DNA from: Oikopleura dioica
Taxonomy: Eukaryota; Chordata; Appendicularia; Copelata; Oikopleuridae
Assembly (NCBI GenBank): GCA_907165135.1
Contig: OU015567.1
Span: 3,229,001 to 3,293,000, forward strand
Length of the DNA stretch: 64,000 bases
Reading direction: 5' to 3'
This document shows positions 30,322-41,804 of this stretch, in pieces; the first letter of the stretch is position 1; every line of letters starts with the position of its first letter. The notes under the pieces are model-generated. The model saw nothing but the letters and a program-made list of their open reading frames with translations, was not told where the DNA came from and did no database searches. The position numbers were made by a program, and so were the translations under genes.

Positions 30322-32996
30322 ATGAAAAACTCGAGCGAAAAAAGGATGTCTCCCAGATTTTTCCACCTCCGCCGACTCGTTCCTCTTCTCGTCTCGTTTT
30401 TCCTCGGCTGCTTCGTTACCGTGAAAATACTGGATTATCGGCACCCGACACTTGAAACGCTGAGGCAAGAAAGAAAACTAGAATTCAACAATGAAGCTAA
30501 CAATCTCCTCGATCCAAAATTGCTGAAAGCAAAGCGGGTCAACACTGATCATCCGTTTACGGCCTGGGATTTAAAATTGCCCGAGTTTTATACGAAACAT
30601 GAAGATATTTATTCACAGGTTCGTCCGCAGACAGAAGTTATACAGAAAGATATTTTTCGTATTGTTTCGGGGAAAGAAATTGAGTCTCCTTACTATTCAA
30701 AGTTGGGTCTTTCTTGATTATATCTTTGAATTCTTCCGATTGATCGCCAACTGAATCATCTGTCATGCTTTTGTTACTAGTATAAATCGAAATCTTTACC
30801 TTTTCGAACAAGATTTTAGTTAAACGCTACTGAACTTTCTATACTCCGAGTTTCTCAGCTTTTTGGTAAATAATGATCATTATTTTGTTCGAAAAGGTTA
30901 AAATATTTCTATTGCTCTTCTTCCAGAGTACCGTTCAATACAATATTCGACAGAACCCTTGTCATTCGCATTATTTGAAGACTGGAGTTTCGCCTCGTCT
31001 TCTCTTTGTACTCTTCAACTACAGTAATAACTCATATCAAATTTGAGGAGATTGTTTTTAGTTAACTCATTTTGGAAATGTAGAATTTGTAAATACAAAG
31101 CAGGGGAATAGAAGAGATGATGTAGAAAACGAGAAAAACTTTATTTTTCTCTTCTCGGTCGATTTCGAATCTGTCCATTTTCGCGTTTTTAAAAATGGAC
31201 AGAAATCAAATCTCATCTGTCGCAATTTGCGACTCGCAAATCTAGCCATTTATCGATCATTTTCGATAACCAGTTTCGTTTGATCGACAGATCGGGACAT
31301 AATTGACGCAATGGGTGCCCTTGTTTATTGAATGTGTATCTCCTTTCAAATCTAATGCTCTCTATGTTCAGTTCACATGTTCCTGCCAAGACGCTTCAAA
31401 AAACGTTCTTCCCACTCCTTCGCCCGAAATCGTCGCCCAGAGAAAGTCCGACTTGTCCCGCTTCGTCAAATCCAATTATTTCCAACAAGCCAAAATGCCT
31501 CTCGTTCTTCAAAAGCCAAATCAACCTATAGAATTCGTTTCATCTGGATACGAAATCGAGCCGGACGAAGAATTCACGCCTTTTATCCGCACTCACTGTG
31601 GAATTTCAGCACAAAGACCTGTTCGGATTCAGCTTCAGTCGTTTTTCGGCAAATTCTTCTTCAGTAGGGAAAGTGAAAGGACTTCTTCTGCTTCTATAGT
31701 TGAAAGAGCCGCTGCTTCGGATGAAGAACTCGCCAAAATCCTCGAAAACCTACGCTACTCGACCTTCGTTTTCGACGGAAAAACACTCCAAGACTTTGTT
31801 CAAGTTACTGTAACTTGCAACGACAAAACCCCTCGATCCACCTCCCACCTCGCAATCTTCCCGATTCTCATTCGTCGCCGCCCTCTTCCTCAACTCTTTC
31901 CAGCCACAACAGCTTCCCTGAATGATCGACTTACAATCGTCACCAAAACGTTTCTGCGTTACCCTTGTCTTTACACCCTTCTGGACTCAATTCTCGACAA
32001 ATACCCAGGAATAACTGTGATTGTTGCCGATGATAGCCCAAGAGAAGAGCAACAAGACATTGACAAGGAAAAATATCCTTCGGTGAAGCATTACAGATTG
32101 CCAGAGAGCGAGGGCTGGTTTGCGGGACGAGGATTAGCAATAAGCCAAGGTATTAGACGATTTGAAGGAAGCCCCTTCTGGCTTCGAGTAAATAAACGAA
32201 AAGCCGCGGTCTTCGCGGCTTCTATTATGTAGACTCGGAGCCGCCAGCGGCTTCTCGATTATTTCATTTCACATTATCCACCCTTTACTAAAACTGATTC
32301 TAGTACGAACAGAGTACTTTCTCTGGGTCGACGACGATTTCGTCTTCAACTCTCACACCGACCTCTCCTACATGATCGACGTTGCAGACAAAAGCGGCTA
32401 CGACATCATCGGCGGCGGCGTTTCAACCGACAAAAGAAACACCTGGGCAGAACGAGATCATTTCGTGGTCGAGCGCGCTTCAGAGGGATTTTGCTATCAT
32501 CGAGTTAGATTTTCTAATGAAATCAAATTGCCGGGTTTCGAGGAAGAATGCCTCGTTGTTGATGTGTTGCTGAACTTTTTTGTTGGAAGAACGTCCTCGG
32601 CTGGTCGGATAAGAATGGGTAAGTGTCTGTGACATCATGCGACGCACGCTGTTTCCGACCATCAACGGCAATTAATCTAAAATAATTGATTTTAGATCCG
32701 AATTTCGATCACATTGGGCACCCAGAATACTTCCTCGATGGTTTGGGAGACCTGAGAACAGCTTGGTGCGGCAAGTCCTGGGTCGACCACTTCGGAGAGG
32801 TTGGCTTGAAAACTCGTTGCGCTGAATCCCAGGAATATAAAAAGCATCGTGGGAAGGGAGAAGCCCGGGCTGGTATGACTTTTTAACGACGTTGATGTGT
32901 ATAATTTCTATTCCTCTAGGGATCTTGAAGAGAAATGCCGAGCTCTGGTTTTATCGAAGCTATCTTCAGTGCTCTTCCGATTTCGATGGGTCTTGA
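30322..32996 (+). CDS. beta-1,4-N-acetylgalactosaminyltransferase (B4GALNT1/2-like)
   Basis: Exons 30322-30618, 31372-32149, 32304-32618, 32696-32872 and 32920-32996. This is a type II Golgi enzyme with a short cytosolic tail, a membrane anchor (LVPLLVSFFLGCFVTVKILDY) and a luminal domain. The GT-A core matches GM2/Sda synthases: GITVIVADDSPREEQ, GWFAGRGLAISQ, the metal-binding FLWVDDDFVF, a VVDVLLNFFVGRT block, FDHIGHPEYFLDGLGDL and a closing RNAELWFYRSYLQC. It transfers GalNAc to sialylated or related glycans. Catalytic motifs are intact. Intron 1 is unusually long (753 bp) and hosts a small MITE; intron 2 hosts hairpins. Confidence 0.9.
30799..30897. mobile_element. 99-bp MITE-like hairpin, TTA duplication
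   Basis: The ends CCTTTTCGAACAA / TTGTTCGAAAAGG are perfect inverted repeats of 13 bp. TTA flanks both sides (30796-30798 and 30898-30900), as in PIF/Harbinger-type insertions. It lies in intron 1 of the B4GALNT-like gene. Confidence 0.65.
32164..32256 (+). repeat. intronic GCCGC/GCGGC hairpin cluster, copy 2
   Basis: Three successive hairpins occur: GAAGCC-CCTTCT-GGCTTC, AAGCCGCG-GTCTT-CGCGGCTT and GAGCCGCC-A-GCGGCTTCTCG. The last two align with the RBIS intron copy, including the shared AGCCGCNAGCGGCTTCTCGA end. It has the same orientation relative to its host gene. Confidence 0.75.
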
Positions 32997-33663
32997 TTAG
33001 AACGGCCATGTTTTTGATCGACAATTGTACGGAACTCCACCCTTTTTGGGTAGTCTACTGGTTGGTCTCAGTTATTAAGCGAAGTTTTATATCACCAAGT
33101 GGTATTCTGTTGCCTAGAAGCTGTGAACATCCTTGACCTACCCTCTCTTCATCGCAAAATCACCATGTTATAGAAATCAAAGTACTCTTATGGTTTTCAT
33201 ATCACCAATTCACCACTGTTTTCCTTCAAAGCCATTTATACCAATCAAATTTTTTCATTTCATATTATATTTACTGCCCAGTTACCGTTCCAAACATGTT
33301 TAATAAACATGAATAAGATTTTTTGAACTTTTCATCGCGATAAAACGAAACGTGGCTTACGGAACGCTTTATCAAGCTTATTGCTAAAGGAGGTTATTTA
33401 TATTCATTTATCAACTTCTTGCACACGTTTTTTGTAATGTTGATAAAATGAGAGCTGCTTATTTACAGGGGAATAAGAGGCACGGAAACGATAAAGCAAG
33501 GCGATTCGTTTATCATCGTTTCATGCAACAATCGCTTTTTTCCTGTTATGAAAATGCTCGTAAGAAAAAAAAGCTTTAAATTGATTGAAATAATTTATTT
33601 TTTGATTTTGTGAATATAAAAGCAGGGAAGAGCGTAAGAGCAGTAAAAAAGAAATCGAATGAT
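32997..33663. other. intergenic, no gene seen
   Basis: AT-rich, with no supported frame. It holds the 3' ends of the B4GALNT-like gene and of the minus-strand secreted-protein gene. Confidence 0.4.
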
Positions 33664-34200
33664 TTATGCACACCAGGAAGGCTTCGAAAGCTTGGCGGCA
33701 ATCTTTCCCCATCGTTTGGCGGTTCTGGTATCGACAGCGTCGTTGCAGCCGAAGTTCTTGAGATAGAGGTCGACTCCTGTCTGAAGGGACTGAGAATCAT
33801 CGCACCGATCGCCGGTGTTAGCGGCCGAATCAGCCCAGAGCGCGAAATCGTCGCCGCCGAAATTGTCAGAATCGTAAGGAGCAGAGCAGGCAGGATCGGC
33901 GGATGAAAAGAGACCGACTGAAAATGGTTGTTAGAAAAATGCAAGGTTTCTATGAGACTTACGATCTGCGAGTTCTTGCATTCGTCTAGTCATGGCTTTG
34001 ACGCTTTCTCCGCTGGAAGAAGCAGCAGCTTCGATTTCGCCAACAAATGTATCAACTGCGGCTTTGGCTTCTTCAGCTGTGACTGGAGCGACTCCAGATC
34101 CTTCGCCAGAGCTTTCCTCGACGACAGCTTGGTTTTTCTTCTTTCGTCGTCGGGCGTCGGCGGTGGCGGCGAGGAGAACGATGGTGGTGAAAAGCTTCAT
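33664..34200 (-). CDS. secreted protein, inverted-pair copy 1 (163 aa)
   Basis: Exons 33963-34200 and 33664-33917. A signal peptide (MKLFTTIVLLAATADA) is followed by an RRRKKK basic cluster, a helical segment with acidic and Ala residues, then a Cys-containing domain (SADPACSAPYDSDNF... DRCDDSQ... KNFGCND) ending KPSWCA. Copy 2 at 39818-40354 in opposite orientation is nearly identical in protein, exon lengths and 5' leader. RRRKKK may be a proprotein cleavage site. Function is unknown; strong duplication and a TATA promoter suggest high expression. Confidence 0.8.
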
Positions 34201-34275
34201 TTTCAGTTTTTGTTTTTGACTTTTTACTTCGTTAGATTAAAAAGTATTTGATGAGGAATTGCTAGATAGTGGTGC

Positions 34276-34283
34276 TTTTTATA
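34276..34283 (-). promoter_or_regulatory. TATA box of inverted-pair copy 1
   Basis: The minus strand reads TATAAAAA about 76 bp before the ATG. Between it and the ATG lies a leader (CAAATACTTTTTAATCTAACG) shared with copy 2. Confidence 0.7.
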
Positions 34284-34811
34284 AGAGCCCTTATCGCTCA
34301 AGACCGGATTTAATGGAGCGCCATAGACGGTGGAGGAGCTAGCGAGTGCCAGCGCTTATCACCAAGTCACTTTCTTACCGTTAATTTTTCCAGTTTGGCT
34401 ATTCTTCAGAAAAAATCTGTTCAAACAATGTTCGAGGGTCGCTTTGACTTTGATTCATTGTTGAAATCTTTTCACAATTAGAATTAATTTACGGATTGAA
34501 TTCAGCTTGAGTTGGATTTACTGATCAAAATCAGACTCGAAGAATTTTTACTTAGGAAAAAAGTCAGTTCAACTCATAAACTTGTCAAAAGCACAAAGTT
34601 CTCACGGAAAAATTACCTTTCGCGGCGTTTCCGAAGAAGGTCAGGCCGAATCCGGGCCCACATCTACCCTTTAATGGTCTGTCAACAGCAGATTTGCAGA
34701 CGCAACGTCACAAAGTCAGGTTTTAAACGTCAATCATAAATACGCACGATTATGGCCCATAATTTATGAGCATTTTTCCTACTGACCACGAAGCGGACAC
34801 GATAAATTTTA

Positions 34812-35113
34812 CCATGGAGTTGAGCTCTAAAGGGAGATTGGAGAATCTGAGCGACGCTGGCCCTGAGCGTCGCTCGATCTGGAGCGCGCGCAATTTCGCG
34901 GCAAGAGCAACTAGTCATTGCAAAAACCCTTGTCGGCTCTCTGATTGGCCGAAACATCAGAAAATCTCGAGATTCACATCTTCAGAATCTCGAGATTCTC
35001 CTCAAGCGCAAACCAGGCGCTAAGGAAAATTTCTAGACTTCCCCGAGAGTGATCTGCGCGGGAAACGGGGAAGCGGATCGGAGGCCTTCTCCCTAAAGCG
35101 TTAAACTCCATGG
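34812..35113. mobile_element. 302-bp MITE, TA target site
   Basis: Imperfect inverted ends start CCATGGAGTT(G/T)A(G/A)C and continue to an AAGGGAGA / TCTCCCT block. TA lies on each side (34810-34811 and 35114-35115), as for Tc1/mariner-type elements. The interior is GC-richer than its surroundings, with its own palindromes (GAGCGACG, ATCTCGAGAT). No transposase is present. Confidence 0.6.
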
Positions 35114-35717
35114 TATATATGACTCGACCGCTCACGCTTTGTGTTGTTCGATATTTAATAATAATCAGCAACTTTTGGCAATGTCAGAACAGATGATTTT
35201 AGCATAAGAATAGGCTTTACCTTTTTGACAATTTTTTGTGGGTTCTCATTTTTTCATGCTGAAAAAGATCCCGAAAAGAAAAAACTGTATTTCGAGCAAA
35301 AACCAAATGAAAAAGGTTCAAAAAATTGACCCGAAAAATGCTGATTTCGATGCAAAAAGCATCCTTTCTGACGTCATCGGGCGCTAGAAACTCGGAAAAT
35401 CCTTTTGGTAATTCATCGATAAAACCATTAATAATGGGCCATTATCGTAATAATTACTTGATACAATGGGTAGATTACCATTGAAGTTCAATGATTGAAC
35501 ATTTTCTCCAACGAATCATACAATCGTTGGTTTTGCGTGGCAAGTTGGTGATTCTCCGCTTCCGTATTAACAAAGCAAAGTTATGCGCGAATATAAAAGT
35601 TCTCTGATTCACGCGTGAATTTTGGTGGCGCTCCCGTTTCGAACACAAGCGACTAAAAAAGCTTCAGCAGGAAAAAAATATACGGAAGCGGGTAAAACAA
35701 CTATTTGAATTTTGAAA

Positions 35718-38700
35718 ATGAAAGTGCAAATTTATTTATCAGAGAGAAAGAAAAATTTAATCAAATTGGTGGTTCGGATTTTGATTCCGATCTTGACCGG
35801 AAGTTTCTTTAGTCTTTTGGTACCGGTGGAGACGAGATGCTCGGATAGTCCTTATTCGATCGGGGCGAAAAGAGTCAAACTTTTCAAGGTGATTTCAAGC
35901 TATATGAAGATATATTAATTAGTTCTGATCAGAGTTGCAAATTTTGTGAGCTAGCTGAGCTAAAGCTTAGCCTAGCTAAGCTCAGTAATTTTGAGGTGAG
36001 GGTCAGCTCAGCTCAGCTCAGCTCAATTTGACCTCAGTTCAGCTAGCTCAGCTCAATGGTTCTTCGAAAAGAGCCAGCTCAGCTCAAAAATTTGCAACTT
36101 TGGTTCTGATGACGGAAGGTACCGAATGGTTAATTTATTTTTTTCAAAAATGAAAGAAATGAGAATTTATTATCCGATAACCATTATTTATTTACCTAGC
36201 TACGAATTGAATCCGAGAGAGTATTAGGTTACTAAGTAGATTATGAACTTAGTAATTTTCTTCTTTATTCGTTAATGAGTATCTCTAAGCATTTTCTCAA
36301 ACAGTAAAGCTGTCAGAATTTAACGCTTTACGGCAGTCGTTTATTTTTAAATCGAAGCATTTATGAACCTATCGATTTAATTTTCATCCATTTTTTCCTA
36401 GAGCGCATGACAAGATATGATATTACTGATATCCTAACCTACAGTAGAGGTCCTCTATCATAATCTGTAAATCTAGACGATTTTTTTTCTATTCAAGCAG
36501 AATTTTAGCAGACTAAGGGACACGGGGATAGAGAATATAAAAAGGCGTTTAAAGAGTTTAAATCCTCTATAAAGCGGGCCATTAAGTCCTCGGAATTACG
36601 AATGTTTTGTTCGGTCGAAATTCACGAGCCGTTTGATCGGAGATACGGTCTAATATGAACCGTAGTTCTCCAGATTCAAAACAAAGTTCATCGTTAAGCG
36701 CGGATCGTTTAATGAGTCAATTAAATCAGCAGAAAAACCCAATAAATCATTTATTTAGTTGACAGCTTGCGACAAACAAGCTGTAATCCATCAATTTCGG
36801 TAATCTAACCGAAATTCATATTATATGAATCATATATCTTCTGCCCAAAATGACCACTTATCTCATTTTTAGCCCGTTAAAAATATCGCTGCTCGGCTTG
36901 ATATTGACTATGAAGATTTCGAGCCGGTTCGAATTACGAATGAATTGGTCCTTCACGAAGCCCTGGGAGATCCGGAGGAAAATAAAAAGTTTATAAAACG
37001 ACCTGCTCGTCTCAGCGAAGAACTCGGGATCAAAAGACATTTGCTGAGTATAACTGTACTTTCGCCAGATGAATACCGACAACGAGCAAGGTTTATCACA
37101 GAAACACTTGGTGACAATTTCGACGACATGGTCTTTGTCATTTACACCCAAAATCATCATCTATCCATGATCGACGGAATCAACACCATTCTCCTGCCAG
37201 ACGTCGGGACGAGATCACAAAATGAGCAAATTTTAATGGAGCTCGTTTCGACCGATTTCGCTGATCAATTCAATTTCATCTTCATTTCCAACGGGGCAAA
37301 ACTGGGGACGTATCAAATGAAGTCGTTTTTGGAAGATAAAATGTCTTATCGAGAAGAACTTTTTGGCTCCAATCTTGACTCTGGCATTTTGTATACTACA
37401 AAGATCTTACGCGAGAGAAAAGAAGAGCTGGTGAGCAAATGTCAGACGGGATTAAATAGCGGCTGGAAGGTGGAGTCCTGGCTCGTTTCGTGCCTCAAAA
37501 AGATCAATGACCCGGCGATTTTGTTAACCCCTCTTCTACCGCAGACCCTTCTTGGTTCCTTCGAAAACATAGCTTCTGCGCAAAAAGCTTCGATCGCCTC
37601 TGAGATCGAAAGTCTCCGCGAAAAACTGACGGAAATTGAGGTTTCGATGCATTCAATGACCGCTCCAGAAGTCACCCAACAAGCAGAAGAAATGAATCAA
37701 ATTCTCTACAGAGATCTGCTTCCAGCGACAAGATGGGACGTCCTTGAATGGAAATACTTTGAAGAAGATGAGTTATTTTCCTGTCAAAGTCAAGGCAAGG
37801 GATTTTTATGACGAGAGTGTCAGAATTATTGAGAACGCCGCAAACGAGCAATTTTTTATTATGATGAGGAAGTTCGGATCGTTACCGGCTCTTGTTATTT
37901 TCGTTTATGGGACTGCGGTCAAATAAAATCGCGGATACGAATAACGAAATTTTCAGGGTCGAGTAAAATTTTTCGTCAAAACTTTCTTGAACGTTTTTTT
38001 TTCATTGACAAAAATCCCGATTTGCAGAAGTAAAATGCCCCTTCCCAAACTGGCTTGAATCAGAACTCGCCGACGCGAAAAACTTCATCCATTCCATCTC
38101 CGCTCATTCTTGCCTTTCATCCGATTCCATCACCATTTCCGGCTACTACGCAACTCTGAACGATCACACCCGCTACCTGCTGGACTTCGACGGTCCCGAA
38201 TGCGAAGCGTCAATGAGATTCGATCTCATTCGCAAAACAATCGGCTTTGAACTCGTCAATGCGCTGGAATTTTCTCAAGCTCCGATGCCTCTCATTGTTC
38301 TGCTTTTTGTTTCTTCTCATAACGTCGACTACTTGCCAAAGTTTTTGAACACGCTGCAGTCGTTTCAAAGTAAGTAACATCTTTATAATATTATTTTTCA
38401 AGAAAACATAAATTACTAAGCTGACGATATTGAACTGCTTCCAATCTTCATCTCAAATCCTAAAACCTCGTATCGTGCTGCCAAAGATCGCCTTGCCAAA
38501 TCCGGCTTAGCTCTTGTTAACAAAAACGCTGAATCAGCTGATTTCACTTGGCATTTCACTTCTTCAGGGAACGGATTAAGACTCCTACCATCACAAGAGT
38601 TAATACTAGCTTAACAAAATACAATTCTTCTTCGCGGAATAAATCGACCGAAATCCGGAAATGTCATTTTAATCCGACAATGAAGATGTCCTTTTTGAAC

Positions 38701-39424
38701 AAGAAAATAGGCAGAAATACTTGAAAACCCTTCTGGACGGAATTAACGAAGATGCAGCTTTTATAACGCTGGAACCAAGCGACTTGATTTCCGAAGATTT
38801 ACTGGAGAGCTGCAGGAAAAACGCGGCGAAAGAAAATCTATCGACAGTGAATATTGGTAACCCATCTTTTTCCCCGTCAAAAATGATGAGAATTTAGGCT
38901 TTCAACTTTTTGGACGAAAATTTCGCGAAGGAAAAGATCAAGAAATCGCGAAAAACGAAGGAATTTTCCATGCGATCAACGAGAAAACTCTTTGCTCTAG
39001 AATTTCTCACCTGACAACTTCTTCGAAGGTAAAATAATCAATTGAACTTGTTCATTTTTTAACAAAATTTAAGAAATTGAGAATATTAGACCCAAGCTTA
39101 CGATTTCGGTCAATCGTTTTCAACTGTAATGAGTCGTCTTTGTCGAATAAGTGCATCAAAATACAGTCAAAAGGTTATTTCAAAAAATGAAATCAATAAT
39201 AATCTCACTTTTAGCTCTTGGAAAAAGGTCGTCACTGGGAAAATGGTACACCGAAAATAGCCTGTAATTATTTCTCCGCTGAAATTTCAGCACTTTATAG
39301 AATTCACTTTTTGTACTTTGTAAATACTTTGTCATCATATTTATCAATCCTCAATCACTGCAAAATCTTCAAACTCGTTCAAAGCGTATTTTTTCTTATT
39401 TATACTTCTTCATTATTTAAATAA
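35718..39424 (+). CDS. chondroitin synthase / polymerizing-factor-like protein lacking DxD motifs
   Basis: Exons 35718-35888, 36873-37788, 38028-38369, 38421-38598, 38711-38856, 38898-39028, 39090-39173 and 39215-39424 give 725 aa with consistent phases. A type II anchor (LVVRILIPILTGSFFSLLVPV) precedes two glycosyltransferase-like halves. ChSy landmarks are visible: MKSFLEDK..LFGSNLDSGILYTTKIL, RWDVLEWKYFEEDELFS, SGYYATLNDHTRYLLDF and PMPLIVLLFVSS. These proteins polymerise chondroitin in the Golgi. The first DDD is replaced by SNGAK, and the second CDVD by TLEP. Catalysis is therefore unlikely, and a partner role like CHPF is plausible. Intron 1 is 984 bp. Confidence 0.72.
35930..36102. mobile_element. 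173-bp hAT-like MITE rich in AGCTC
   Basis: The ends CAGAGTTGCAAATTTT / AAAATTTGCAACTTTG are inverted repeats with one mismatch. GTTCTGAT duplicates exactly on both sides (35922-35929 and 36103-36110). The interior is repeated AGCTCAGCTC. It lies in intron 1 of the chondroitin-synthase-like gene. Confidence 0.88.
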
Positions 39425-39817
39425 ATGCAAACTACTATAAAAAAAAACAAGTATCGAAGGCTCCTTTTTTCAACCTTTGTAATTCGGCAGATAGATAGAT
39501 TAAACAATCTGCGTGCTTAAAAATTCAACAATGCTCATTTTTTTCCGTAACTCAGCAACGATAAAAAACTGATCCTTTTCCAATTCCCGGGGATCTCGCT
39601 CAATCCAGTTATCTGTTTACTACAACGTGTTCAACACTGCGATAAAGAATCGTCTATTAAAAAAAATGCAACGGTGCTTGCTGGCTCCATCGAGTGCTCT
39701 TATCCGGTGGCGACGCGATAACGGTCCTTATAAAAACCTTGGCGCTCCTTCAGTTTTCATCAAATACTTTTTAATCTAACGAAGTAAAAAGTCAAAAAAA
39801 AAAACAAAAACTCAAAA
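39425..39817. other. promoter region of inverted-pair copy 2
   Basis: No gene is present. The last 90 bases match the copy-1 promoter and leader. Confidence 0.5.
39729..39736 (+). promoter_or_regulatory. TATA box of inverted-pair copy 2
   Basis: TATAAAAA lies 89 bp before the ATG, followed by the conserved leader CAAATACTTTTTAATCTAACG. Confidence 0.7.
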
Positions 39818-40354
39818 ATGAAGCTTTTCACCACCATCGTTCTCCTCGCCGCCACTGCCGACGCCCGACGACGAAAGAAGAAGAACCAAGCTGTCGTCGA
39901 GGAAAGCTCTGGCGAAGGATCTGGAGTTGCTCCAGTCACAGCTGAAGAAGCCAAAGCCGCAGTTGATACAATTGTTGGCGAAATCGAAGCTGCTGCTTCT
40001 TCCACCGGAGAAAGCGTCAAAGCCATGACCAGAAGAATGCAAGAACTCGCAGATCGTAAGTTTCTTAATAGCCAAGCACTTCTTTATCATCACATTTCAG
40101 TCGGTCTCTTTACATCGGCCGATCCCGCTTGCTCCGCTCCTTACGATTCTGACAACTTCGGCGGCGACGACTTCGCAGTCTGGGCTGATTCGGCCGCTAC
40201 TACCGGCAATCGATGCGATGACTCTCAGTCCCTGCAGACCGGAGTCGACCTCTATCTCAAGAACTTCGGCTGCAACGATTCTGTCGATACTAGAACCGCC
40301 AAACGATGGGGAAAGATTGCCGCCAAGCTTTCGAAACCTTCTTGGTGTGCATAA
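39818..40354 (+). CDS. secreted protein, inverted-pair copy 2 (163 aa)
   Basis: Exons 39818-40055 and 40101-40354, with the same lengths and intron phase as copy 1. The protein differs at only a few positions (for example an Ile for Phe and a Thr for Ser in the helix, Ala-Thr-Thr-Gly-Asn for Ala-Asn-Thr-Gly-Asp near the first Cys pair). The intron sequence has diverged more, so constraint on the protein or gene conversion between copies is likely. Same signal peptide and basic cluster as copy 1. Confidence 0.85.
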   Translation: MKLFTTIVLLAATADARRRKKKNQAVVEESSGEGSGVAPVTAEEAKAAVDTIVGEIEAAASSTGESVKAMTRRMQELADRKFLNSQALLYHHISVGLFTSADPACSAPYDSDNFGGDDFAVWADSAATTGNRCDDSQSLQTGVDLYLKNFGCNDSVDTRTAKRWGKIAAKLSKPSWCA

Positions 40355-41257
40355 TTTTTTTTACTAATTTTTACTGCTTTTTCGCTGATTTTTCTTGCTT
40401 TTATATTATCAAAAATAAATCATTTATTCTTACCCAAACAAGTTTTCTTGCTGTGATCGCGCAGTTATTTGCTTCTTACAATGAGGAGAGACAAAAGTGT
40501 GAAAATCTGATTTTGGAAAGCAGTTCATTTTGAACCAAATATTTTTTCTATGCTTCTTCTCGATCTACTTACGCGCTTTCTTCCCTTTGATATTCCGGGA
40601 ACAGTCTTGCAAAAAGACATTATTTTTAGAGAAGTATTTACATAGTTTTAATTATCAATTAATGTAAAATTATTAATTAAGGACCCCCGTCAACACTTTT
40701 CGAAAAATCAAATTTCGGAATTTTAAAATTTTGACCCCGGAAATGGATGGTTAAAAATCGATTTTGATGCTTCATTTTTTGGGGGTCTATCTCGACTTCT
40801 TCACCCTCAAAATCGCAGTTGAAAATTTGACTTTTCGCCGAAAATTGACGAATTTGCCCTAATTTTGGCAAAAATATTGATTTTTCTTCGTCAAAAATTC
40901 CTCTTATCAAGTTTTTGAAGCAAGTTTAACTTGAGAACGCATCAACGACCAAAAAATACGGTGTTTTTCAAAATTTCCATTTTTTGACGAAAAATCTGAC
41001 GGACCTTAAATATAAAGATTTTTGGTCTGAGAACAAAAATTTACTCACCCTCCATGCATTCGCCCTCTATTCTATGGTGCTTTGAAAATCTCAGCGGGTA
41101 AGAACCCGGAAATATCTCAAATAATTGAAAATCCGGAAAATCAGCTGCTTTGACAAATAAGCATGAAATTCATGTCCAGTGGTGGAAAATTGTGTCGCAG
41201 TATAAAATTGTGCCGTGGTTGTTTTATACACTTTATACCTCAGTATTACCAAAAAAA
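40355..41257. other. intergenic, no gene accepted
   Basis: A minus-strand frame at 40677-40910 lacks signals or a domain. The stretch is low-complexity A/T with many AAAATTTTG-like words. Confidence 0.35.
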
Positions 41258-41626
41258 ATGCAACTAAAACTCGTTCAGAAATATTCCGATGTCGCAGAAA
41301 AAGGAACAGAAGTTGCTGCAAGAGTTCCCAATGCAGAAAATCAGAGAAGAAGGCTTCATCGAGTGGTCAACCGGATTCTACAACAAAAAATTGCCGCCAA
41401 GCGAGAATTGATAGGCAAAAATGAAGAGAACGAGCAAAAACGTAGAAAAAACGAGAAGAATTCTCAGCTGTCCATTCCAGCTGAAGATTCAGAAGAATCA
41501 GATGATGAGTACGAAATGATCTCGACCCTTTGCGAACCAGTAACGAGAAAAGAAAGAGGAAATTATGCGATTGTTAAGCTGACGAAAAACACCTTTCTAC
41601 GCGTTGAAGACAAAGAAGACAACTAA
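41258..41626 (+). CDS. highly charged protein (122 aa), unknown
   Basis: The first plausible ATG is at 41258 (MQLKLVQKYSDVAEKG). The product is a Lys/Arg/Glu-rich helical region, possibly coiled coil, followed by an acidic Ser patch (EDSEESDDEYE) and a short basic end. Single exon as seen. It may be nuclear. No family is recognised. Confidence 0.45.
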   Translation: MQLKLVQKYSDVAEKGTEVAARVPNAENQRRRLHRVVNRILQQKIAAKRELIGKNEENEQKRRKNEKNSQLSIPAEDSEESDDEYEMISTLCEPVTRKERGNYAIVKLTKNTFLRVEDKEDN

Positions 41627-41804
41627 TGATAAAAGAAATAATTTGTGATTTTCAATAATTTTTTGCTGAATAAAGTCAAAAATAAAAAAACAAAAATAAG
41701 ATAAACGAAATTGCTTCATAATTGAATCGCGCGATTTTATCTTTATTTTGACATTCAATTATCCAAACCTCATTTCTCAATTCTTTGAAATTGAGACAGA
41801 AAAA

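Noticed and set aside
37789-38027. Second-frame segment (DFYDESVRIIENAANEQ) inside the chondroitin-synthase-like gene
   Set aside because: It looks faintly like ChSy sequence and first suggested a frameshift. A GT at 37789 and AG at 38027 join the flanking exons in phase without it, so it is treated as intron.
40677-40910. Minus-strand frame of 77 codons
   Set aside because: Low-complexity A/T-rich sequence with no signal or splice partners.
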